From Branchiostoma lanceolatum (Eukaryota > Chordata > Leptocardii > Amphioxiformes > Branchiostomatidae): a stretch of DNA of 64,000 nucleotides. The notes beneath the pieces were generated by a model. It did no database searches, was not told the origin of the DNA, and saw only the letters and a list, made by a program, of their open reading frames with translations. How positions within the stretch are numbered: position 1 is the stretch's first letter; the number at the start of each line of letters is the position of its first letter. This document shows positions 11,833-21,737 of this stretch, piece by piece. The position numbers and the translations under genes were made by a program. The stretch spans positions 15,321,424-15,385,423 of the forward strand of contig NC_089732.1 of assembly GCF_035083965.1 (NCBI RefSeq), given 5' to 3'.

Positions 11833-11854
11833 CTGCTACCGCGAGTTCGGCGTG

Positions 11855-11858
11855 GAGG
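11855..11858. other. Right target-site duplication GAGG
   Basis: Partner of 5288-5291. The satellite monomer resumes here with GAGGAAATGAAACC. Confidence 0.8.
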
Positions 11859-14480
11859 AAATGAAACCACTTTACTTTCTCATTCATGGTTACGAAGTAA
11901 TAGCTGACCAAAGTTACGACCCCCACCCCATACTTAAAGCATTATAGGGTAAAGGCTCCGGTCTAAAATTCAATCTCTTTATCAGCATGTTCAAACTTTA
12001 CATTCAAACGATAGGGCCCTTGGTGGGTATTTGAGGAAATGAAACCACTTTACCTTCTCATTCATGGTTACGAAGTAATAGCTGACCAAAGTTACGCCCC
12101 CCCCACCCCATACTTAAAGCATTATAGGGTAATGGCTCCGGTCTAGAATTCAATCCCTTTATCAGCATGTTCAAACTTTACATTCAAACGATAGGGCCCT
12201 TGGTGGGTATTTGAGGAAATGAAACCACTTTACCTTCTCATTCATGGTTACGAAGTAATAGCTGACCAAAGTAACGTCCCTCACCCCATACTTAAAGCAT
12301 TATAGGGTAATGGCTCCGGTCTAAAATTCAATCTCTTTATCAGAATGTTCAAACTTTACATTCAAACGATAGGGTCCTTGGTGGGTATTTGAGGAAATGA
12401 AACCACTTTACTTTCTCATTCATGGTTACGAAGTAATAGCTGACCAAAGTTACGCCCCCCACCCCATACTTAAAGCATTATAGGGTAATGGCTCCGGTCT
12501 AAAATTCAATCCCTTTATCAGCATGTTCAAACTTTACATTCAAACGATAGGGCCCTTGGTGGGTATTTGAGGAAATGAAACCACTTTACCTTCTCATTCA
12601 TGGTTACGAAGTAATAGCTGACCAAAGTAACGTCCCTCACCCCATACTTAAAGCATTATAGGGTAATGGCTCCGGTCTAAAATTCAATCTCTTTATCAGA
12701 ATGTTCAAACTTTACATTCAAACGATAGGGTCCTTGGTGGGTATTTGAGGAAATGAAACCACTTTACTTTCTCATTCATGGTTACGAAGTAATAGCTGAC
12801 CAAAGTTACGCCCCCCCCCCCACCCCATACTTAAAGCATTATAGGGTAATGGCTCCGGTCTAAAATTCAATCCCTTTATCAGCATGTTCAAACTTTACAT
12901 TCAAACGATAGGGCCCTTGGTGGGTATTTGAGGAAATGAAACCACTTTACCTTCTCATTCATGGTTACGAAGTAATAGCTGACCAAAGTAACGTCCCTCA
13001 CCCCATACTTAAAGCATTATAGGGTAATGGCTCCGGTCTAAAATTCAATCTCTTTATCAGAATGTTCAAACTTTACATTCAAACGATAGGGTCCTTGGTG
13101 GGTATTTGAGGAAATGAAACCACTTTACTTTCTCATTCATGGTTACGAAGTAATAGCTGACCAAAGTTACGCCACCCCCCCCACCTCATACTTAAAGCAT
13201 TATAGGGTAATGGCTCCGGTCTAAAATTCAATCTCTTTATCAGCATGTTCAAACTTTACATTCAAACGATAGGGCCCTTGGTGGGTATTTGAGGAAATGA
13301 AACCACTTTACTTTCTCATTCATGGTTACGAAGTAATAGCTGACCAAAGTTACGACCCCCACTCCATACTTAAAGCATTATAGGGTAAAGGCTCCGGTCT
13401 AAAATTCAATCTCTTTATCAGAATGTTCAAACTTTACATTCAAACGATAGTGACCTTTGTGGGTATTTGAGGAAATGAAACCACTTTACTTTCTCATTCA
13501 TGATTACGAAGTAATAGCTGACCAAAGTTACGCCCCCCAAACCCCATACTTAAAGCATTATAAGGTAATGGCTCCGGTCTAAAATTCAATCTCTTTATCA
13601 GAATGTTCAAACTTTACATTCAATCGATAGGGCCCTTGGTGGGTATTTGAGGAAATGAAACCACTATACTTTCTCATTCATGGTTACGAAGTAATAGCTG
13701 ACCAAAGTTACGCCCCCAAACCCCATACATAAAGCATTATAAGGTAATGGCCCCGGTCTAAAATTCAATCTCTTTATCAGAATGTTCAAACTTTACATTC
13801 AAACGATAGGGCCCTTGGTGGGTATTTGAGGAAATGAAACCACTTTACTCTCTCATTCATGGTTACGAAGTAATAGCTGACCCAAGTTACGAACTTACGA
13901 CCCCACCCCACCTCATACATAAAGCATTATAGGGTAATGGCTCCGGTCTTAAATTCAATCTCTTTATCAGAATGTTCAAACTTTACATTCAAACGATAGG
14001 GCCCTTGGTGGGTGATTGAGGAAATGAAACCACTTTACTTTCTCATTCATGGTTACGAAGTAATAGCTGACCAAAGTTCCTACCCCCACCCCATACTTAA
14101 AGCATTATAGGGTAATGGCTCCGGTCTAAAATTCAATCTCTTTATCAGAATGTTCAAACTTTACATTCAAACGATAGGGCCCTTGGTGGGTATTTGAGGA
14201 AATGAAACCACTTTACTTTCTCATTCATGGTTACGAAGTAATAGCTGACCAAAGTTACGCCCCCCACCCCATACTTAAAGCATTATAGGGTAATGGCTCC
14301 GGTCTAAAATTCAATCTCTTTATCAGAATGTTCAAACTTTACATTCAAACGATAGGGCCCTTGGTGGGTATTTGAGGAAATGAAACCACTTTACCTTCTC
14401 ATTCATGGTTACGAAGTAATAGCTGACCGAACTTACGACCCCCCCCCCCCCCCCCACCACCCCATACTTACAGCATTATA
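11855..14480 (+). repeat. Satellite array, ~178 bp monomer, about 14.7 copies
   Basis: Monomers run from GAGGAAATGAAACCACTTTA to GGGTATTTGAGG. GAGG starts fall at 11855, 12033, 12213, 12391, 12569, 12747, 12930, 13108 and onward, so the period is 178-183 bp. Length differences come mostly from a poly-C run in each unit. Between 12213 and about 13190 two variants alternate (AACGTCCCTCACC with AGAATG and GGGTCC, then TTACGCCCCC with AGCATG and GGGCCC). This gives a 356 bp higher-order unit repeated three times. No ORF spans the array and there are no unique spacers, so it is not a CRISPR. Confidence 0.95.
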
Positions 14481-15850
14481 GAGCATCCCCCGTTAGTAGT
14501 CTTATCTAATTATAAGGCTCTACTAGCCTCCGCGGGTTGCTGGGAAAATTGTTGAAATTGGCCAAATAGAGTCAATTGTATGAAGGGAGTCGGCTACGGC
14601 GAGAGGCTCCAATATTGCAACTGCGGCTGCGAATGTTACCCTCTATGGCCAAAGTCCCCCGGCAATGCAGTCCTTAGTGGCATATTGTTTAGTCAACGAT
14701 GTTGACATTCACTTAACACTGTCAAGCTATCTACACACCCAAAATTATGACCATATGTCAACCCCTTCTTGAGTTATTTCCTTTCAAATTCTGAAAGAAA
14801 ACCTGCTCCTACAGTTCTAGGGGACCGAAACCTACACGACTTGATATCCTTCCAAAGAGCTGTATCTACCACTCAAGAATCACGACCATAGCATGTACAG
14901 AACACGAAATATCAAAACAGGATCAAAACCTTATTAAGTCACTAGGGGCCAAAATCTAATTATTTGGAGGTCTCATCAATTCCTGCCCACTACCAAATAT
15001 GTATCACGAATAAACACTGCATGCACATCTTTAGAAGAGGGAGTGAGGGACCAACCAATTCTGGGTAGAGAGAGACCATCCATTTTACATACGGATGAGG
15101 GTGTGGGGAGGGAGGACTATCCATTTAAGGTTAGGGTGTGGTGTGGTGAAGAAGAAACAATGTGAAATAGAAACTGTACTGTACAGCCGTCTGTCTAGGA
15201 GGGGCCATCTCTTTCACATGGGGTTGAGGGTGTTGAAAGGGCGAGACAATCCATTCTACAGGGGGCTAAGCGATCTGGGAAAGAATGGACAGACTACAGA
15301 AGCTAGCAGCGAGGGACCATACATTCATTGGAGAGAGAGGGAAATCCATTTCACATCAGAGTGAGGATATGGGGGAGGGAACATCCATCCATGCCAGTTG
15401 GAAGTTGGGAAGGGAAAAATTCTATCCATTTTCTTTCAAAATCAAATGTAAAACAAACCATAAACCTGGTTTTAAACTTTATTTGATTGCAATTGTTGAC
15501 AACAGAAGAATGCAAAGTGTACAATGTGTTAGAAAAAGGCACAAATTGCACTACAACTGAAACAACTGAGGAAGAAAACGTTTGATCTCAAAGCTAATGT
15601 ATTTTGCTTTCAAATACAATTGAGGTGGCCAGTCTTATACTAGAAAAGCCACAAAAAATACACGAATTATAAAGACCAATTAAGAACGAAAGACATTTTT
15701 GTAAAGAATGTAACACAAGAAGCAAATCCATGTGTAACATCTTACATTTAAAGGCTTTAGATCTAATGCTAGATGCCATCGCAGTACAGTACATCATTTG
15801 ACTACCGATACAGTACGCCGCATAGACCCAAACTGTCATTAACGAGAACT
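14481..15850. other. Non-coding, with an old repeat copy at about 14690-15020
   Basis: The part near 14690-15020 has the family words TGACCATATGTCA, CTAGGGG and ACTCAAGAATCA seen at 1508-3050. 15030-15420 is a G-rich loose tandem of GAGGGACCATCCATT-like words. No protein match was seen in the 86-91 residue ORFs. Confidence 0.5.
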
Positions 15851-15952
15851 TCATCTACAGATTGCTGGGGGCATGACAGGAAGTTAACTTGATTTGTGAT
15901 TGTCATTTCGGTTCTAGGTTCAGCCTAGAAATGTACCATCCCCTCTGTCTAC

Positions 15953-16235
15953 CTGAAGCATTATCAGCCGAGAGAATCATGATCTCTTGACGGATGGCAA
16001 GGTGTTGAGTCCATTTTGATGACACCCTGAGTTTTGTTGCTGGTGAGGGGTCGAGACATATCGAGAGCAACGACTACTTCTGCACACAGCGCTCCAGCCT
16101 GTTTCTGTGGTAAACAGACCCGAATATATGACTAATTCAATCTCTGTGGCTATGCCGATGGCCGGGATTACATTCGAAGAAACCGCAAACTTCAATGCTC
16201 CCGAGATCAGGGATTTCCCTGGTTCTGTTAGCTCA
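15953..16235 (-). pseudogene. Unidentified exon, inverted copy 1a
   Basis: On the minus strand this ends ...QEIMILSADNASG followed by a splice donor GTAGAC. The opposite-strand block 16418-16691 is homologous along its length and ends QEIVIIPANNASG with donor GTACAC. The frame holding that conserved end does not stay open through the whole block: the other open frame, containing GKSLISGALKFAVSSN, is shifted relative to it. That suggests an indel. Function unknown; I do not recognise the domain. Confidence 0.45.
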
Positions 16236-16417
16236 TAACTAGTTAGGATCTCCAACCACCTGCCTTCCTTTCTGGCCCTGTGCCGTTGTCTTAGCTCGGG
16301 ACTCCAAGATACGACACAAGGCGAATTATGTAATGGTCTAGGTCCCCGCAACAACCGACCACTACATAAACAGAAAGGACAACAGATAGTAGAAAAACCC
16401 AAGCAGTCATAAACTAA

Positions 16418-16691
16418 CAGAACCAGGAAAGTCCCCGTTCTCTGAAACAATGAACTTCACAGCCACCCCGAGTATAATCCCAGCCACCGACCCAGTCACA
16501 GAAACCAAAAGAGCCACACACCGAGCCTATACACCACAGAAACGGGCTGAAGCCCTGTGTGAAAAAGTAGCCACCACTCACAAAATGCCCAACCCCTTCC
16601 AGCAATATCACTCAGGATGTCAACAAAACACACGTCAAGCACCCTACCATCAACCAAGAGATTGTGATCATCCCTGCCAACAACGCCTCAG
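16418..16691 (+). pseudogene. Unidentified exon, inverted copy 1b
   Basis: Homologous to the minus-strand block 15953-16235 but pointing the other way, so the two lie head to head about 180 bp apart. Shared marks are CAGAACCAGG at the start, ACCACAGAAACGGGCTGAA in the middle and GATAATGCTTCAGGT/AACAACGCCTCAGGT at the end. The longest ORF from the ATG at 16450 uses a different frame from the conserved QEIVIIPANNASG end, so it is unlikely to be the real product. Confidence 0.45.
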
Positions 16692-16819
16692 GTACACAAA
16701 GGGAACCGTACGTTCAGTTAAAGCTATAAATGCGACATCACAAAATAAGTAACTTCCTATCACCCCAAGACAAGTCAGTCCCTGCCCAACTCTGCAATGA
16801 TGTAAACACTTAACAATTT

Positions 16820-16961
16820 CAGGTCCTCTGGCAGGGCGTACACACGAGCACCGGTCGTTCTGGATGTCACCGTGGAGATGGCGTACGATGAAGTTGATCT
16901 TGGTTTGATGGCATCAATAAGATCCTGGACTCTGCTGAGATTACGTCTGAGCTTCTTGTAA
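16820..16961 (-). pseudogene. Unidentified exon, TGARVY type, copy 1
   Basis: After an acceptor CTTTCTTGCAG the minus strand reads YKKLRRNLSRVQDLIDAIKP and later ISTVTSRTTGARVY. The paralogous block at 21550-21737 reads QDRIDAIKPGSATP, with 13 more residues in the middle, and then ISTVTSRKTGARVYG. Conservation of the frame across copies supports a once-coding exon. The protein family is not recognised. Confidence 0.5.
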
Positions 16962-17582
16962 CTGCAAGAAAGTGAAATTACAATCAATTAAGATGAGGGA
17001 GACTAATGTTTTTTTTTTGCTTGCAATATTTTGAAAAAAGGCAGAAGGTTGCCTTATTGTCTGTCAGGAATTGGAAAAGGTGACAGAAGTCATGCAGAAG
17101 AAGTTTAAATGCCTGTGACACAAATATGTCACCTAAATTGGTCAAACTGTTGGTTACTGATCTCAAGTGATCAAAGGTGATGATACTATAGCAAAGTTGA
17201 ACTGTTTAACGTCATTGACAATGGCTTAAACTTGGTAGTCTGGTAAGGTTGGGGTAAGTTGTACAGGATCTACTCACAGGTGCTAATCCAGCAGTCTCCT
17301 TGTTTATTCCTCCAATCCCTTCAGTTTGGAATTCTGCAGCAGGGCCAGGGCACATACACTGCTTCACACCTTAACTGTTCATCCAGTCCTAAGTTGGAAA
17401 AGAAAAATACATTTGATTATAAGTCAGGACATTTTCAAGCAAACATTTCGTTAACCGGGAAATGTCAGTGGTTCATAAGTAGAGTTCATAAGTCGAGAGT
17501 ACTGCCCTGCGAAACCAAAGACAATTGAATATCATGAAGGTTACAAGCGTGTTCAATTCTCAACCTTGCTGTCAGTCTCACC

Positions 17583-17753
17583 CAAAGAAAAGAACAGCAG
17601 CTCTTGTAGATAAGCCGGTAGATTAGCTTGACACCTCCTTGCTGGCTTTGTGATGTACTGGATGTTGTCACATAGCATCTTCAGTGATGGTGGTGATTGG
17701 CACTTTCCTTACTCAGCCCCGGATCGGAGTAGCACACGTCCATCCAGACATTT
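17583..17753 (-). pseudogene. Unidentified exon, TTSSTSQSQ type, broken copy
   Basis: Related to the intact exon at 18728-18888: shares TTSSTSQSQ, YRLIYKSCCSFL and the acceptor ATATCGCAG. Small indels shift the frame between the MSG start and the TTSSTS part, so this copy looks dead. Confidence 0.5.
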
Positions 17754-18399
17754 CTGCGATATCAGCAGAAAAAAAGACATGCATCAGCTGACAGAAAAAA
17801 AAACACATGATATTTACATCCTCCATTCTTACAACAGTCTTGTAAACTTGCCAACACAAAGGAATAAATCATTCATTGACAAATTTAAGACTTGTTCTTT
17901 AATTAAAATCTGGATTGTGATGACAAGTACCAAACCCGAGTCTGCTTTCACACAATACAGATCAATACAGTACAATACCTTGTTATATCTGTGGAAGCTG
18001 CATATGTCCATCACATCAGCTCATTCTATTCACGTGTCTCTTCTAGTCCTAAGTTGTAAAGAGAAAAAGATAGAATGCATTAGGACCTTTGATCAGAATG
18101 TCAGGAAGTTTGTGAGTACTTTGTTTGTAATTTCCCATGAAACACATTAAAATGAAAACGTAAAACGCTGCGAAATCAAAGACACTTGAACGTACTCGAG
18201 GAAACGCCAGTTAGCTTCTAGTCCTTAGCTTTTACTAGTATATCTTTGTTGTTATAAGTGTATGGAAGATCATCCAATCAAGTACAACCGAAGGGCATTG
18301 GATTACCCCCACAAACACAGTTAACGTCAGTGACAATGGCCTGAACTTGTCAAAAATAGCTGGTTCAGGCTAGAGTAAGTTGTACAGGATCTACTCACA

Positions 18400-18530
18400 G
18401 ATGCTGATCCCGCAGTCTCCTTATTTATTCCTCCAATCCCTTCAGTTTGGAATTCTGCAGCAGGGCCAGGGTATTTGCACGTACGTATCAGCTGCCCCAC
18501 ACCCAAACTGTTCATCCAGTCCGAAGTTGG
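18400..18530 (-). pseudogene. Unidentified exon relic, PGPAAEFQTEGIGG type
   Basis: Minus strand reads DWMNSLGVGQL, then PGPAAEFQTEGIGGINKETAG, then a donor-like CTGTGAGTAG. A copy at about 17272-17393 has the same words with a stop and keeps the acceptor CCAACTTAG. Here the acceptor has become CCAACTTCG. At least one copy is therefore broken. Confidence 0.4.
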
Positions 18531-18727
18531 AAAAGAAAAATACAATGTATTAAGAAATTTGATTATAAGTCAGGATGTTTTCAAGCACACATTTCGTTTA
18601 CCGGTAAATGTCCGTGATTCATAAGTAGAGTTCATAAGTAGAGAGTAAAGCGCTGCGAAATGGAAGACAATTGAATATCCTAAAAATTACAAGCGTGTTT
18701 AATTCTTGACATTGCTGTCCGTCTCAC

Positions 18728-18888
18728 CTTAAGAAAAGAACAGCAGCTCTTGTAGATAAGCTGGTAGATACGCTTGACAGCTCCTTGGCTTTGTGATGTA
18801 CTGGATGTTGTCACGTACCATCCTCCAGTGATGGTGGCACTTGGCATCTCCCGTACCCAGCCCCGGAGTTGCACACGTCCGGACATTT
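18728..18888 (-). CDS. Unidentified internal exon, 161 nt, intact copy
   Basis: Flanked by acceptor GATATCGCAG and donor AAG|GTGAGACGG. The open frame starts MSGRVQLRGWVREM, continues TITGGWYVTTSSTSQSQ, then KRIYQLIYKSCCSFLK. Three diverged copies in tandem (17583-17753, this one, about 21900-22060) share the TTSSTS and IYRLI parts. I do not recognise the family. It could be an exon of a minus-strand gene whose other exons are the 16820-16961 type. It could also be a relic. Confidence 0.4.
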
Positions 18889-19599
18889 CTGCGATATCAG
18901 CAGAAAAAAGACATGCATCAGCTGACAAAGTCCAACCATGATATTCACATCCTGCCATTCAATTCACAATCAGACAAGCAAGTATAAAAAATAAAGACTT
19001 TTCCAGTTAGCATTGTTCAGATTCAGCAATTGAAAGACTGGTAAACTTAAACTTGCCAACACAAAGGAATAAATTATTCATGAACATTGACAAAGACTTG
19101 TCCTTTAATTAGAATCTGGGTTGTGAGTCTGCTTTCACACTATACAGTACAATACCTTGTCATATGTTTGATTTCAAGCAGCATTTGTCCCTCAGCTCAG
19201 TATTCACGTGTCCGTTCTAGTCCTATGTTGTAAAGAGAAAAAGGTAAAAGGCATTAGGACATTTGATCCGAATGTTTGTGATTTCTTGATCCGTTCACCT
19301 AATTTTCCATGGTACACATCAAGATTTAAACGTAAGACGCTGCGAAATCAAAGATGCTTGAAAGTACTAGAGGAAACACTAGCTAGGTTCTAGTCCAAGC
19401 TTAGATATCTTTGATATTTCAAGTGTATGGAAGATCATCCAGTCAAGTACTACCAAAGGGCAGTAGATTGCCCAACACAATGACAGTCAGCTGAAAAAAG
19501 TAGGATAAGGAGGCTCCAATTGCAATTTAAAGGATTAAACTGCAGAATAACTCCTACCCAACCGAACACTAATAAAAAATTGCCCCTGACTACTCGTAA

Positions 19600-19740
19600 G
19601 CGGCCAGTCTCACCTTCAGAACAAACACTGCATGTCTTCAAAGATGGTCTCGGTGACGTCTTGGTACTGGTCCGGGAGTTGTCTTCTTCAGGTTCGTCGC
19701 GAAGCCCCGGTTGTGGTGACACTTGATAACTGGTGATGTG
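19600..19740 (-). pseudogene. Unidentified exon relic near 19.6 kb, paralogue of about 22390-22500
   Basis: Both copies read on the minus strand from a TTATCAAG acceptor through CTTCGCGAC to GAGACCATCTT and TGTTTGTTC, then a donor. The 22.4 kb copy translates ETIFENMRCLFVK at its end, while the 19.6 kb copy is frame-shifted relative to it. Part of the 15.9-22.5 kb duplicated cluster. Confidence 0.35.
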
Positions 19741-19974
19741 GGGAGAGGGAACATTCATTTAGTGCCAGTTTGGGACCCAATAACTAATCCTAACTAAGCA
19801 GAAAATGCTTACTATGCTAAAATGTATGTAATAGATGTTGATATTGTCAGCACATGGTAGAGCGGTAGCTTGAAACCTTTTTGGACTAATCAAATCTTTA
19901 AGAAAGTTATTTTGCAGGTTAAGGCTAAGTCATCTGTCAGATAGTTGTTAATGTGTTAGTGTGTTTGTGTTGTG

Positions 19975-20287
19975 TGTTATTGCGCGCCATAGGACTGTAG
20001 GTTTTGAACCACGCACACCTGGAAGACCGTTGAAGTGCGGTGGGTTCTTTAACGTGCTCGAGGTGTGGCTCTCCTCAAACACGGGACCTCCATTTAACGT
20101 CCTATCCGAGGGACGTCCCCAACCGAAGCTAGGTACTCATTTACACCTGAGCGAAGTGAGGAAAGTCGTGTTAAGTACCTTTCCTAAGGACACAACGTCA
20201 AAGGGACAGATCAGGGTACCCCGGATTCGAACTCAGTACCTCTGGGTTCTGGGGCCAAACACCCTGCCACTGTGTCACCGCGACGCC

Positions 20288-20290
<3 letters not shown>
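19975..20290 (-). mobile_element. tRNA-derived SINE
   Basis: Read on the minus strand it starts with a tRNA-like head: GTGGCAGGGTGTTTGG resembles a box A and GAGTTCGAATCCG is a good box B (20223-20233 on the plus strand). The tail includes CCGTGTTTGAGGAGAGCCAC and ACTTTACACGGC-like words, shared with the copy at 35388-35640. It is a retroposon, not a working tRNA gene. Confidence 0.75.

Positions 20291-20350
<60 letters not shown>
20290..20350. repeat. (TG)n microsatellite
   Basis: About 30 uninterrupted TG units at the head of the SINE. Confidence 0.95.
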
Positions 20351-20351
<1 letters not shown>

Positions 20352-20673
20352 ATTAGTTTGTGTGTATGTGTGCGTTCCAACGTCAGCCTAAGCCTTAATA
20401 TAAGTAGCCGAAATTTCAATAGGACTTTATAGGAGGCTACAAAAGCTCAACCCTCCATACCATAAATGGGCAATATCAACATCTACTAAATATAAAAAAT
20501 GCAAATAGATGAGACAAAAATAAAAAATGCAAATAGATGAGACAAAAATAAAAGATCACTTAACAAGAAATTCATCTACAGACTGCTGGGGGCATGACAG
20601 GAAGTTAACTTGATTTGTGATTGTCATTTCAGTTCTAGGTTCAGCCTAGAAATGTACCATCCCCTCTGTCTAC

Positions 20674-20957
20674 CTGAAGCATTATCAGCCGAGAGAATCA
20701 TGATCTCTTGACGGATGGCAAGGTGTTGAGTCCATTTTGATGACACCCTGAGTTTTGTTGCTGGTGAGGGGTCGAGACATCTCGAGAGCAACGACTACTT
20801 CTGCACACAGCGCTCCAGCCTGTTTCTGTGGTAAACAGACCCGAATATATGACTAATTCAATCTCTGTGGCTATGCCGATGGCCGGGATTACATTCGAAG
20901 AAACCGCAAAGTTCAATGCTCCCGAGATCAGGGATTTCCCTGGTTCTGTTGGCTCAT
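20674..20957 (-). pseudogene. Unidentified exon, inverted copy 2a
   Basis: Near-identical to 15953-16235, about 4.7 kb away, including the donor CAG|GTAGAC. It pairs head to head with 21139-21413, so the whole inverted pair has been duplicated. Confidence 0.5.
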
Positions 20958-21138
20958 AACTACCCACGCTCTCCAACCACCTGCCTTCCTTTCTGGCCCT
21001 GTGTCATTGTCTTAGGTCGGGACACCAAGATATGACACAAGGCAAATTATGTCGTGGTCTAGGTCCCCGCAACCACCGACCACGACATAAACAGAAAGGA
21101 CAACAGATGGGAGAAGAACCCAAGCAGGCATAAGCCAA

Positions 21139-21413
21139 CAGAACCAGGAAAGTCCCCGGTCCCTGAAACAATGAACTTCACAGCCACCCCGAGTATAATC
21201 TCAGCCACCGACACAGTCACAGAAACCAAAAGAGCCACACACCGAGCATGCACACCACAGAAACGGGCTGAAGCCCTGTGTGAAAAAGCAGCCATCACTC
21301 ACAAAATGCCCCGACCCCTTCCAGCAATATCACTCAGGATGTCAACAAAACACACGTCAAGCACCCTACCATCAACCAAGAGATTGTGATCATCCCTGCC
21401 GACAATGTCTCAG
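21139..21413 (+). pseudogene. Unidentified exon, inverted copy 2b
   Basis: Near-identical to 16418-16691. The conserved end reads QEIVIIPADNVSG followed by GTACAC. The frame that carries this end differs from the frame of the ATG at 21171. Confidence 0.5.
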
Positions 21414-21549
21414 GTACACATAGGAAACCGTACGTTCAGTTAAAGCTATAAATGGAACATCACAAATCTGTAACGTCCTACCACGCCAATGACATTAGTC
21501 AGTCCCAGCCTAATTCTATGAAAACATGTAATACTTAACTATGCCATGT

Positions 21550-21737
21550 CCTCTTGCAGGGCCGTACACACGAGCACCGGTCTTCCTGGACGTCACCGTA
21601 GAGATGGCGCACTCGTCGGACAACCTCCCACCCAGGATAGTCCCACCACGAACCATCGGTGTAGCTGATCCGGGCTTGATGGCATCAATGCGGTCCTGGA
21701 AGCTGCTGAGAGATGTCAGCTTCCCTTTCTTTTGTAA
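21550..21737 (-). pseudogene. Unidentified exon, TGARVY type, copy 2
   Basis: After acceptor CTTTCTTGCAG the frame reads LQKKGKLTSLSSFQDRIDAI, then TILGGRLSDECAIST and TSRKTGARVYGPARG. It is open throughout and longer than the 16820-16961 copy by 13 residues in the middle. No recognised function. Confidence 0.5.

Larger units (their letters stand above)
5292..11854 (+). mobile_element. RAG1-like DNA transposon (N-RAG-TP/Chapaev-like), apparently complete, 6,563 bp
   Basis: Boundaries come from the interrupted satellite monomer, not from guesswork. The ends are CACGGATGG on the left and GGCGTG on the right (CACGCC when reversed), giving 5'-CACG termini and a 4 bp target duplication GAGG. A 27 bp inverted motif with four mismatches lies at 5324-5350 and 11806-11832. 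The single gene inside (6070-10618) is a RAG1-like transposase without frame breaks. CAC ends are shared by RAG signals, Transib and Chapaev. A 4 bp duplication fits Chapaev better than Transib/ProtoRAG, which make 5 bp. No RAG2-like kelch gene is present. Family assignment is inference. Confidence 0.85.

Noticed and set aside
10619..11854. RAG2-like gene downstream of the RAG1-like gene
   Set aside because: No kelch-type repeats or long frame on either strand.
11855..14480. Possible CRISPR-like array
   Set aside because: Head-to-tail 178 bp monomers without unique spacers in a eukaryotic setting: satellite DNA.
16450..16752. 100-residue plus-strand ORF as the real product of the inverted exon
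   Set aside because: The conserved end (QEIVIIPANNASG) is in a different frame, and the sister ORF at 21171 diverges after a shift.
19975..20290. tRNA gene
   Set aside because: Boxes A and B are visible but no full cloverleaf, and the body recurs at 35.4 kb: a SINE.
19961..20356. 131-residue ORF ending in a Cys/Val repeat
   Set aside because: Runs through a SINE and a (TG)n microsatellite; the repeat peptide is an artefact.
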